Part shown: piece after piece, positions 9,983 to 17,227 of the stretch
Layout: each line of letters begins with the position of its first letter
How positions within the stretch are numbered: the stretch's first letter is position 1
From: Lachnospiraceae bacterium
Lineage (GTDB): Bacteria; Bacillota; Clostridia; Lachnospirales; Lachnospiraceae
Direction of reading: 5' to 3'
DNA: 64,000 nucleotides
NCBI GenBank assembly: GCA_017460885.1
Contig: JAFUAB010000016.1
Coordinates: 1-64,000 of the forward strand
Notes under the pieces: generated by a model
The model's database searches: none
Told to the model about the DNA's origin: nothing
Seen by the model: only the letters and a program-made list of their open reading frames with translations
Translations under genes and position numbers: made by a program

Positions 9983-10180
9983 TGTTTTCCCTCCTGTTAA
10001 CTTCCCTGTCTGCATTACGGCTCCTCTGTCTTTCCCTAATCTGCCGTAATCTACATCCTTGTATTGTTTCTGTTCCTTTACCCCTGAGAGAGTCCGGCCG
10101 GGGTGGACCTCTCACTCTCTTGTTATTATTATTCGGAAAACCCTTCGGGAAAAAACGGGGTGAGAACAAAAAAAGAATCA
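9983..10180 (-). promoter_or_regulatory. Structured untranslated leader of the 1,260-aa surface protein
   Basis: The 200 bp upstream of the start hold no gene. On the minus strand GAGAGGTCC (ending near 10107) can pair with GGACTCTCTC a few bases later, and the following CTCTCAGGGGTAAAGGAACAG resembles the 3-prime part of a glycine aptamer. The rest of that aptamer is not in the right order, so I call only a structured leader. A second small hairpin, TTCCCGAAGGG, lies near 10140-10150. Confidence 0.3.
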
Positions 10181-10224
10181 AATATCTTCAGCATAGTCCA
10201 TAGTCAATTTCAACAAAATGTAAA

Positions 10225-10265
10225 GGACACGGGCTCAAACCATTGTAAGTTTTGAGTCCGTGTCC
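10225..10265 (-). terminator. Intrinsic terminator of the heptad-lipoprotein/MMPL operon
   Basis: GGACACGGGCTCAAAC at 10225-10240 pairs with GTTTTGAGTCCGTGTCC at 10249-10265, a long GC-rich stem with an 8-base loop. On the minus strand it is followed by TTTACATTTT. It lies 80 bp past the stop codon of the lipoprotein gene. Confidence 0.8.
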
Positions 10266-10346
10266 TGTATGAGATGGGATATTTACGCAGCCGATATCTG
10301 TCGATATGAGTCCGCAAACGATATCACGTCATGATCTGTTCCCGCA

Positions 10347-13300
10347 TCACAGCTTAACCCCGTCGGTCTTTATTATGAATTTCACACTGCTGCTGTGATC
10401 ATCCGATACTCCCGAGAAGCTGTTATAGTTTTCGCCTGCTTCCCTGATCGCTTCAAGTCTGTCGAAATAGTCACCAAGATCCCTGTCGAACGCATCATAT
10501 ATCTTTTTTATGCCTTCCTCATCCAGTTTGATAACTCCATCCCTTAGTTCAACCACACCTGCATCCAGATCCACTGTTCCGTTGTACAACTCCGTGGTAC
10601 CGTCATATAATTTACCTGCTCCGTCATACAGTTTGGCCGTTCCGTCACGCAGATCACCGGCTCCGTTATACAGTTCACCGCTTCCGCTGTACAGTGATCC
10701 GGCGCCGTCATACAGCCTGCCGGTGCCCTCATACAGAGATCCTGCACCGTCGTACAGCTTACCTGTTCCTTCATACAAGGTTCCTGCTCCGTCATACAAT
10801 TTACCTGCTCCGTCTCTCAGATCATTCACTCCGTTTACCAGCTTGCTGTTATTGGATACCAGCGCTCCGGTACCTGCATACAGCTCATTTGCCCCGGTCG
10901 AGAGCTGTCCGATCCCGGCATCCAGTGAATTGATGCCGTTTCCTATCTCAGCAAGTCCTCCCGCCAGTGCAGTGGATCCCGATGCTACCGCGGCAGCTCC
11001 TGACTGAAGCGCTGACAGCTGAGCCTGTGTCTCCGGAGAGGCGAGTGAGGAAAGAGGGCTGAGCATACTGCTCATCTGTGACAATACCGTATAAACAGCT
11101 CCGCAGGTCGCCTTTACGGTCTGGAATTTTTCATCTATCCCTATGTATCCGTTTGCTGTGGCTTTCTCCGTATCCGTCATACCGAGTTTTTCAACCACCA
11201 CCTTCTCGATCACCTTCGTTTCAGCGGCTTCCTCCTTATCTGTCTGATCGGGCTCTGCCGTACTGCCCTCTGCGGTCTCCTCGGCTGCATCCGTATCTGC
11301 CGACACTGTATCAGTATCCTGAACATCTCCGTCCGGGCTGCCCTCAATGGTACTTTCCTTTGCTCCGGCCGATGACGTCTGTGTATCATCAGACCAAGAC
11401 TCTCCGGTTCCTGTCTCCGATGCCTCCGTCATGCTGCCTTCCGATCCCTGATCCTCATTCGTATCCTGCTCAGATACCGGTTCCTCATCCCGCGTGATCT
11501 CACCTCTGATAAGAGTTCCCTGCTCCGCGGGATCTGCTTCACTGCCGTAAACAGGCATCTCATATACTCCGCTCTCCGAGAGAACCATATCCTTCATCAT
11601 TGCCGGCAGACTTCCGGTCAGAGCTGCGGATCCCAGGGAACCGTAAGCAGCCTTATACTGTGCATAGCCGCCTACCAGAGAAGCCAGGGAATCCAGATCA
11701 GTCCCCAGATATTGGGAGAGCACCGCGTTAAAGCCCTCTTCGGAATCTGCGCCGGTTCCAAGAACACCGGCCTTAAATGCCGAGGCAGGCACCGATCCGT
11801 TCTCTACGCCATCCATTACGGAATATATCACGCCCATATCTGCAGCCACCCGGTTAAGCTGTGCCAGCTGATCTGCCCCCGACGAAAGTGCTCCGAGCTG
11901 CGCGATCAGAGCATTTACACCATCGCTTACCTGACCGGCTCCGTCTGCCAGAGCCTTACTGCTGCCTGCTATATCATTGTCGTTAAAGCCCTTCTTCAAA
12001 GCTGCGGATCCGTTCTTAACCTGTTCGATCCCTCCGGAAAGTGTTTTGGCACCATCATTGATCTTTGATGCACCATCCGTATAATCCTTAACCCCGCTTG
12101 CCAGGGTTCCTGTACCGTCATATAGTGTTTTGGTTCCGTCGGTAAGCTCCTTCGCTCCATCCTTAAGCTCACGGGATCCGTCATACAGAGTTTTTGCACC
12201 ATCATTCAGTTCACGGGTTCCGTCATAAAGCGATTTGGCTCCGTCATGCAGTTCTCCGGCTCCGTCAGCCAGCTTCCCGGCACCGTCCTTCAGATCTCTG
12301 CTGCCGTCATACAGTTCCTTTGTACCGTCATTTAATTCCTTCGCTCCATCCTTAAGCTTAGCGGTTCCGTCCTTCAGTTCTCCGGCTCCGTCAACGAGCT
12401 TATTCGAACCGTCGTTTAATTCCTCCATGTCGGATTTGATCTTATCCACTGCGTCGCCATCCGACAGCTCTGACAGACCGAGAGAGGACACTATATCCGA
12501 GCTGGCCATGGTCATGGTCATACCAAGCTCAAAATCCGTAGTATAGGCGCTTATTTCAAAATGATCTGGAATATTCACATCCTCAGGATCGATATCGAGA
12601 TCCTCCAGATCCCCGTCTCCGAGACTCAGACTGTCCTTAAATCCCGGAAGAGCCAGTCCCATTACGATGTAATTGTTTGCATCCGATATAACCTTGCCGT
12701 TGTCTACACTGACGTTGGTGAATTTATCCGAGTCAAGCATCAATCCGGATATTACGGCAAAGGGAGTATATACATCATATTCCTTATCATTGACATTGAT
12801 CTTTTGTGTGGAATTATTGGTATAATCGAATCTGATGGTCACATTTCCGCTTTTGCCCGCAAGCTCCGAGGGCTCTACAGGCTGACCGTCCAGAGTATAT
12901 GATATCTTTACATTTACAGGAAGCTCACTCTCGGAATGTCCCTGATAATAGATATCCGCACCTTCCGCATCCCAGGTGATATTACCGTTGTCATCCAGTG
13001 AATATGTCTCCCTGCCTTTCACATTGACAATATCCTTAAGATCTGTTGTATCTGTCAGGGTGGCGCTGCCCTCCGGATTCTTGAGCCAGTCACTGACTAT
13101 GATCTCTCTGGTCGCACCGTTTGCATCGGATGTGACGTATACGGTTTCTATCTTATCCTCTCCCGAAAGATCGGGATTATAGCCCGCGCTCCTGTTCATA
13201 AGAACGGACAGCTGATCCTCTTCCTCAGTTTCCGATACGCTCACATCGGTCTGAGCTTCCTCATATACTATCGGAGCATTGCCGCATCCGACCAGTGAAG

Positions 13301-13358
13301 CTCCCATTATAACACTCATCATTATTGCAAGAGTTCTGTTCAAAGATTTGATTTTCAT
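10347..13358 (-). CDS. Lipoprotein with x-x-x-Leu-x-x-Gly heptad repeats, partner of the MMPL transporter
   Basis: A protein of 1,003 residues. The N-terminus ends in a lipobox (GASLVGC, Cys about residue 25). Residues of roughly 315-470 and 830-985 are long runs of a seven-residue repeat of the type LYDGAGK or LNDGTKE, the pattern of YhgE/Pip-related proteins. The two runs are separated by an Ala/Leu-rich segment and an acidic Ser/Thr/Glu low-complexity stretch. The repeats predict two long helices or coiled coils outside the membrane. The ATG at 13358 has GGAGGAAA upstream. The gene follows the transporter gene with a 73-bp gap in the same operon, so it is inferred to be an external part of that RND-type system. 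The substrate is unknown. Confidence 0.8.
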   Translation of the reverse strand: MKIKSLNRTLAIMMSVIMGASLVGCGNAPIVYEEAQTDVSVSETEEEDQLSVLMNRSAGYNPDLSGEDKIETVYVTSDANGATREIIVSDWLKNPEGSATLTDTTDLKDIVNVKGRETYSLDDNGNITWDAEGADIYYQGHSESELPVNVKISYTLDGQPVEPSELAGKSGNVTIRFDYTNNSTQKINVNDKEYDVYTPFAVISGLMLDSDKFTNVSVDNGKVISDANNYIVMGLALPGFKDSLSLGDGDLEDLDIDPEDVNIPDHFEISAYTTDFELGMTMTMASSDIVSSLGLSELSDGDAVDKIKSDMEELNDGSNKLVDGAGELKDGTAKLKDGAKELNDGTKELYDGSRDLKDGAGKLADGAGELHDGAKSLYDGTRELNDGAKTLYDGSRELKDGAKELTDGTKTLYDGTGTLASGVKDYTDGASKINDGAKTLSGGIEQVKNGSAALKKGFNDNDIAGSSKALADGAGQVSDGVNALIAQLGALSSGADQLAQLNRVAADMGVIYSVMDGVENGSVPASAFKAGVLGTGADSEEGFNAVLSQYLGTDLDSLASLVGGYAQYKAAYGSLGSAALTGSLPAMMKDMVLSESGVYEMPVYGSEADPAEQGTLIRGEITRDEEPVSEQDTNEDQGSEGSMTEASETGTGESWSDDTQTSSAGAKESTIEGSPDGDVQDTDTVSADTDAAEETAEGSTAEPDQTDKEEAAETKVIEKVVVEKLGMTDTEKATANGYIGIDEKFQTVKATCGAVYTVLSQMSSMLSPLSSLASPETQAQLSALQSGAAAVASGSTALAGGLAEIGNGINSLDAGIGQLSTGANELYAGTGALVSNNSKLVNGVNDLRDGAGKLYDGAGTLYEGTGKLYDGAGSLYEGTGRLYDGAGSLYSGSGELYNGAGDLRDGTAKLYDGAGKLYDGTTELYNGTVDLDAGVVELRDGVIKLDEEGIKKIYDAFDRDLGDYFDRLEAIREAGENYNSFSGVSDDHSSSVKFIIKTDGVKL

Positions 13359-13431
13359 ATCGCTGTTTCCTCCGTTTATCCGAATCGTTTATATCTGAAT
13401 AAATTCTGATCGATCCGGTATTTCCACGTAT

Positions 13432-15567
13432 TCACGCAAGCTTCAGATTAATGCCCGCCTTGTTTTTGTTATCACCCGTTTTTCGTCCGGCATCCGCTTC
13501 TTTTGCGGCTTCCATACCTATCGTGGTTCTCAGGATCACCGCATCGAACATCATATACATTGCCGGCAGTACAAGTATTACGACCACCATACTTATGAGA
13601 GCTCCTCTGGCCATCAGATTGCACAGTGAACCGATCATATCTATGCTGGACGTGAGCCCGACTCCGAAGGTTGCGGCAAAGAAGCTCAAAGCACTTACTA
13701 TCACGGATTTCATGCTTGTGGACAGGGCTACTCTGGTCGCTTCCTTACGACTGAGTCCTCCGTTTCTTTCCTTCAGATATCTCGTAGTCATCAATATCGC
13801 ATAGTCAACGGTTGCTCCAAGCTGGATCGTACCTATGACCACCGATGATATAAACGGGATCGTGGTTCCCGTATAATACGAGATCCCCATATTTATAAAG
13901 ATCGCAAACTCTATGACCGCAACCAGTATCACCGGCAGTGATATGGATTTAAGCACAACCAGAATGATAAGGAAGACCAGTCCGATAGACACAAAGCTTA
14001 CGACCTTGAAATCGTGATCCGTGATCGTGATCAGATCCTTGGTACAGGGCGACTCTCCGACCACCATTGCCGTGGGGTCGATCCCCTTTACTATAGAGCT
14101 TATGCTGTCGATCTGTGCATTGATCTCGTCGGAAGCGATCTTGTAATCGGTAGTCACAAGCATCAGCTTCCAGTTATCACTCTCCAGTGAATCCAGCATA
14201 TCTTCGGGAATAAACTCACGAGGAAACATCGGGCCGAGTATCGAATCAACTCCAAGCACCGTAAGCACACCGTCCACCTTTTTGATCTCGGAAACCATCT
14301 GCGTCGTGGATGCCGTATCCAGATCCCTGTCAACCAGCAGCATATAGGCCGAATTCATCTCAAACTTTTCATCCAGCTCGTGATTGGCCTGAACGCTCTC
14401 CAGCGTATCCGGCAAAGTCTCCGACAGATCGTAGTACACTGCCACATGATCATTGCCGTAAATTGCAAGCGGCAGTATTATCAGGAAGATTATAAGTATC
14501 GGTATGTAGTGCCCGGTTGTAAACCGCGGTATCTTCTCAAACTCCTTCATTAACGGTCTGTGCTTTGTCTTTTCGATCACTCTGTCAAATACCAGGATCA
14601 TGGACGGGAGGATCGTTACACACCCGATAACTCCGAAAACAACTCCCTTTGCCATAACCCGTCCGATATCCAGTCCGAGTGTAAAGCTCATAAAGAACAA
14701 TGCTATAAATCCGGCTACAGTGGTAATGGATGAACCAAGTACGGATCTGAAGGTATCGCTGATCGCCATTGCCATCGCACTGTTTTTGTCTTCCGGATTC
14801 TGCTGCAGCTGTTCCTGGTAGCTGTGCCAAAGAAAGATCGAGTAGTCCAGGGTAACCCCCAGCTGCAGCACTGCGCTCAGGGCCTGGGTAACAAACGATA
14901 TCTCCCCAAAGAACACATTTGTACCCATGTTATATACGATAGCCATACCGATACTCAGCAAAAAGAAAAGTGGTATCAGGAAGGAATCCATTGTCAGTGA
15001 AAGAACGATGACTGCCAGTAATACGGCTATACCGACATAGATCGGTGTTTCCCTCTCCGCCATATTCTTGGTATCGGTGACTATCGCACTCATACCGGAA
15101 AGAAAGCACTGCTTATCGGAGATCCGGCGAATCTCTTCCACCGCGTCCATGGTCTCGTCCGCGGAGGTGCCTTCATCAAACGTGACAAACATCAGCGTGG
15201 CGTCGTCACTGTTAAAAGCTTCATAGACTTCATCGGGAAGCATCTCCATCGGAACCGAGATGTCCAGGATCGTATCGTACCAGATCACATCCGATACGTG
15301 GTCAACCTTCCCGACCCTGCTTTTCAGTGCAACGATGTCCTGTTCCTCCATACCTTCCACAATATAGATACAGTAGGCACCGGTGCCAAACTCATCCAGA
15401 AGTATCTCCTGTCCCCGCATGGTCTCTATCTCGTCGGGCAGATAGGTCAGCACGTCGTAATTAACACGTGTCTTCAGGTATCCTATCGCCGAGGGAATGA
15501 GAAGGATGACAGAGAGTATCAGGATCAGATATCTGGATTTCACAATTGCTTTTGATAATCTGTTCAT
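13432..15567 (-). CDS. MMPL/RND-superfamily transporter
   Basis: About 711 residues with two similar halves, each made of one helix, a large outer domain and a cluster of five to six helices, the plan of bacterial MMPL and hopanoid RND-type transporters. TM1 is in SRYLILILSVILLIPSAIGYL. Each helix bundle has the sterol-sensing-like pattern, with Q-L-G-V-T-L-D-Y-S-I-F-L-W in the first half and Q-L-G-A-T-V-D-Y-A-I-L-M in the second; the Asp-Tyr pair probably serves proton coupling. The ATG at 15567 is chosen because GAGGTGGG lies just upstream; the longer frame to 15600 has no support. It is the first gene of an operon with the heptad lipoprotein and is divergent from a TetR gene, so export of an inducing lipid or amphiphile is a reasonable inference. 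Confidence 0.9.
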   Translation of the reverse strand: MNRLSKAIVKSRYLILILSVILLIPSAIGYLKTRVNYDVLTYLPDEIETMRGQEILLDEFGTGAYCIYIVEGMEEQDIVALKSRVGKVDHVSDVIWYDTILDISVPMEMLPDEVYEAFNSDDATLMFVTFDEGTSADETMDAVEEIRRISDKQCFLSGMSAIVTDTKNMAERETPIYVGIAVLLAVIVLSLTMDSFLIPLFFLLSIGMAIVYNMGTNVFFGEISFVTQALSAVLQLGVTLDYSIFLWHSYQEQLQQNPEDKNSAMAMAISDTFRSVLGSSITTVAGFIALFFMSFTLGLDIGRVMAKGVVFGVIGCVTILPSMILVFDRVIEKTKHRPLMKEFEKIPRFTTGHYIPILIIFLIILPLAIYGNDHVAVYYDLSETLPDTLESVQANHELDEKFEMNSAYMLLVDRDLDTASTTQMVSEIKKVDGVLTVLGVDSILGPMFPREFIPEDMLDSLESDNWKLMLVTTDYKIASDEINAQIDSISSIVKGIDPTAMVVGESPCTKDLITITDHDFKVVSFVSIGLVFLIILVVLKSISLPVILVAVIEFAIFINMGISYYTGTTIPFISSVVIGTIQLGATVDYAILMTTRYLKERNGGLSRKEATRVALSTSMKSVIVSALSFFAATFGVGLTSSIDMIGSLCNLMARGALISMVVVILVLPAMYMMFDAVILRTTIGMEAAKEADAGRKTGDNKNKAGINLKLA

Positions 15568-15616
15568 AATATCCCACCTCTTTAACAAAGCCTTGATCAA
15601 AGGATCTGTCTACCAA

Positions 15617-15633
15617 AATGACTATTGGTCATT
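15617..15633. promoter_or_regulatory. Operator 1 for the divergent TetR regulator
   Basis: AATGACTATTGGTCATT is a near-perfect palindrome, sharing the core TGAC..TTGGTCA with operator 2. It lies between the -10 hexamer and the start codon of the MMPL operon, where a bound repressor would block transcription. Confidence 0.75.
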
Positions 15634-15646
15634 TATTTTATTTAAT

Positions 15647-15675
15647 GGTATACTACAAAAATGACCATTGGTCAA
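15647..15675 (-). promoter_or_regulatory. Promoter of the MMPL-lipoprotein operon
   Basis: On the minus strand the -35 TTGACC (15675-15670) and the -10 TATACC (15652-15647) are separated by 17 bp. The -35 lies inside operator 2. Confidence 0.75.
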
Positions 15676-15676
15676 T
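15660..15676. promoter_or_regulatory. Operator 2 for the divergent TetR regulator
   Basis: AATGACCATTGGTCAAT is palindromic around ATGACCA/TGGTCA and overlaps the -35 box of the MMPL operon promoter. Operators 1 and 2 are 43 bp apart centre to centre, about four helical turns. Confidence 0.78.
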
Positions 15677-15797
15677 AACAAAAATAATATTTTATATTAT
15701 GTTTATATTTGATAAGATAAAATATATTTAGAAAAGAAAAGACGGCATACCGGATACAAGGCCTGCCGTGTATTTTATCGGGAACAGAATCTGCAAT

Positions 15798-16403
15798 ATG
15801 GGCAAAACGGAAGACAATAAGAAAAAAAAATACGAGTCGCTTCTCAACACCGCACTTGAATTATTTACAGCCAAAGGCATCAACAACACATCGATCTCCG
15901 ATATCGTAGACCATGCCGGAGTAGCCAAGGGAACCTTTTATCTATACTTTAAGGATAAATACGACATCCGATCCAAGCTGATCATGCACAGATCCAGCCG
16001 TCTGTTTATTGATGCGCATAAAGCACTGAGCCAGACCGATATCACAGACTTTTCCGAAAAACTGATTTTTATAGTTGATCATATCCTTGATGAACTTAAC
16101 GAAAACAGGGGGCTTCTTACCCTGCTGTATAAAGATCTCAGTTGGGCCGTTCTTAAGAAAAACATGACAATACGTCATTTTGATGATGATGTGAATTTCT
16201 ATGAGGATGTTTATCAAAAAATGATCCTTGACTCCGGAATAGAGTTCAAGGATCCTGAAATAATGATGGCAATGATATTTGAGCTCGTCGGGTCAAGCGG
16301 CTACAGTTCCATAATCTATGGAGAGCCTGTCCCGCTCGAAGCTCTTAAGCCTCATCTCGCCGATGCGATACGTGCGATCATAAAGCTGCACTTGCCGGCA
16401 TGA
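15798..16403 (+). CDS. TetR/AcrR-family transcriptional regulator
   Basis: 201 residues. The N-terminal helix-turn-helix runs from about residue 10 to 58: LLNTALELFTAKGINNTSIS, then DIVDHAGVAKGTFYLYFKDK, the classic TetR recognition helix with YLYFKDK. The C-terminal part is all-helical and fits a ligand-binding domain. It is transcribed away from the MMPL operon, and two matching palindromes lie in the gap, so it most likely represses that operon and perhaps itself. A GTG at 15768 in the same frame is an alternative start; the ATG at 15798 gives the usual TetR N-terminal length, but neither has a strong ribosome site. The inducer is unknown. Confidence 0.88.
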   Translation: MGKTEDNKKKKYESLLNTALELFTAKGINNTSISDIVDHAGVAKGTFYLYFKDKYDIRSKLIMHRSSRLFIDAHKALSQTDITDFSEKLIFIVDHILDELNENRGLLTLLYKDLSWAVLKKNMTIRHFDDDVNFYEDVYQKMILDSGIEFKDPEIMMAMIFELVGSSGYSSIIYGEPVPLEALKPHLADAIRAIIKLHLPA

Positions 16404-16415
16404 TATTAACAGATG

Positions 16416-16700
16416 TTACTTCAAAGCATCAAGAGTCTTAAGCAACAAAGGGAAGTACTCTGCACACCTCTGTGTAAAATCCGTCCTGCTATCATCCGAA
16501 GCGTTAAGCTGCTCAGCCATATCCATAAGCTCGCGGAGCTTCGCCTCAGACTGCCTGAGTTCATGATATGCATCAACGATCTTATCGATCTCGCCCTGTG
16601 AAAGTACGCGTCTGGATGAAGCGGGTTCTATCATCTTACCTGCGTCCAAAGCGTTCTCTATATCCTCCTGTTCCTGCTGGGAAATATTTTCTTTGCTCAT
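16416..16700 (-). CDS. Small helical protein with a FliM-like CheY-docking motif
   Basis: 94 residues, mostly charged helix. Residues 33-42 read LSQGEIDKIV, which closely matches the LSQxEID motif at the N-terminus of FliM that binds phosphorylated CheY. A weaker echo, ISQQEQEDIENAL, sits at residues 6-18. The rest (about 45-94) has the heptad character of a coiled coil. There is no SpoA or CheC domain, so this is not a flagellar switch protein. ATG 16700 has AGGAG 8 bases upstream. It is convergent with the TetR gene and stands alone. The motif match is what I see; an interaction with a CheY-type receiver is inference. Confidence 0.65.
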   Translation of the reverse strand: MSKENISQQEQEDIENALDAGKMIEPASSRRVLSQGEIDKIVDAYHELRQSEAKLRELMDMAEQLNASDDSRTDFTQRCAEYFPLLLKTLDALK

Positions 16701-16727
16701 AGCCTTACTCCTATCGTAGTGAATGAT

Positions 16728-16888
16728 TTAGGAAATGTAGCAGAATTACTTAGACATTTCACGCAGTATGCTTTTTCGATATCAAAGAAGAAAACGTAGC
16801 CGTAGCGGGCTACGGCGAGGCTTTCTGATGCGGATATCGGGAAAGCAGACAAGCGAAATGGCTAAGTTAATTCGCTACAGTTCCTTAG
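16728..16888. repeat. Hairpin repeat element, copy 1
   Basis: The whole element is one imperfect palindrome of about 160 bp: AGGAAATGTAGCAGAATTA at the left end matches the reverse of TTAATTCGCTACAGTTCCT at the right end, and matching segments continue inward to CGTAGCC/GGCTACG at the centre (about 16796-16815). It fills much of the gap between the 94-aa gene and the feo operon. Related sequences lie at 22721-22883 and 63032-63060. Confidence 0.8.
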
Positions 16889-16987
16889 ACATCATGGGCA
16901 GGAATCTGCTCACATAATTAGAATACCAACCAAACGTATTTTAGTCAATCTCTCCTTGAACTGTTTTACCCTGGCTGTTTTACACTG

Positions 16988-17030
16988 ATATGAAACAGAA
17001 CCCGGAAGGAGGTCCGGGCTCTGTTCATAT
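16988..17030 (-). terminator. Terminator of the feo operon
   Basis: On the minus strand ATATGAACAGAGCCCGGA pairs with CCGGGTTCTGTTTCATAT around a short loop. It lies 33 bp past the last gene of the operon. No long U-run follows, so its strength is uncertain. Confidence 0.65.
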
Positions 17031-17062
17031 AAGGGTTAATCATGAAATGTATGAGAGTATTG

Positions 17063-17227
17063 TCAGTGACACTTGCCTGCCATCGGACAGCATCCGCATT
17101 CGCCCCCGCATGAGCAGGATCCTTTTTTTCGGGTCTTAAGCAGACTCCTTATGGTTAATCCTACTATCACGATCAAAACCAGGGATACTATTATGTTTCC
17201 AAGATTTGCTGTGATCCAGGCAATCAT
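17063..17227 (-). CDS. FeoB-associated Cys-rich membrane protein
   Basis: A 54-residue protein: MIAWITANLGNIIVSLVLIV starts a single membrane helix, followed by the basic segment LLKTRKKGS and a cysteine cluster CSCGGECGCC, ending CH. This is the plan of the small FeoB-associated proteins found at the end of clostridial feo operons, with one helix and a cytoplasmic cysteine tail thought to handle ferrous iron near the FeoB pore. Its ATG overlaps the FeoB stop codon by four bases (ATGA), so translation is coupled. Six cysteines lie in the last 15 residues. Confidence 0.88.
   Translation of the reverse strand: MIAWITANLGNIIVSLVLIVIVGLTIRSLLKTRKKGSCSCGGECGCCPMAGKCH

Noticed and set aside
10060-10180. 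Glycine riboswitch upstream of the 1,260-aa surface protein
   Set aside because: Only the CTCTCAGG..AAAGGA-like part fits. The CCGAAGG segment is on the wrong side and no second aptamer is present, so I list only a structured leader.
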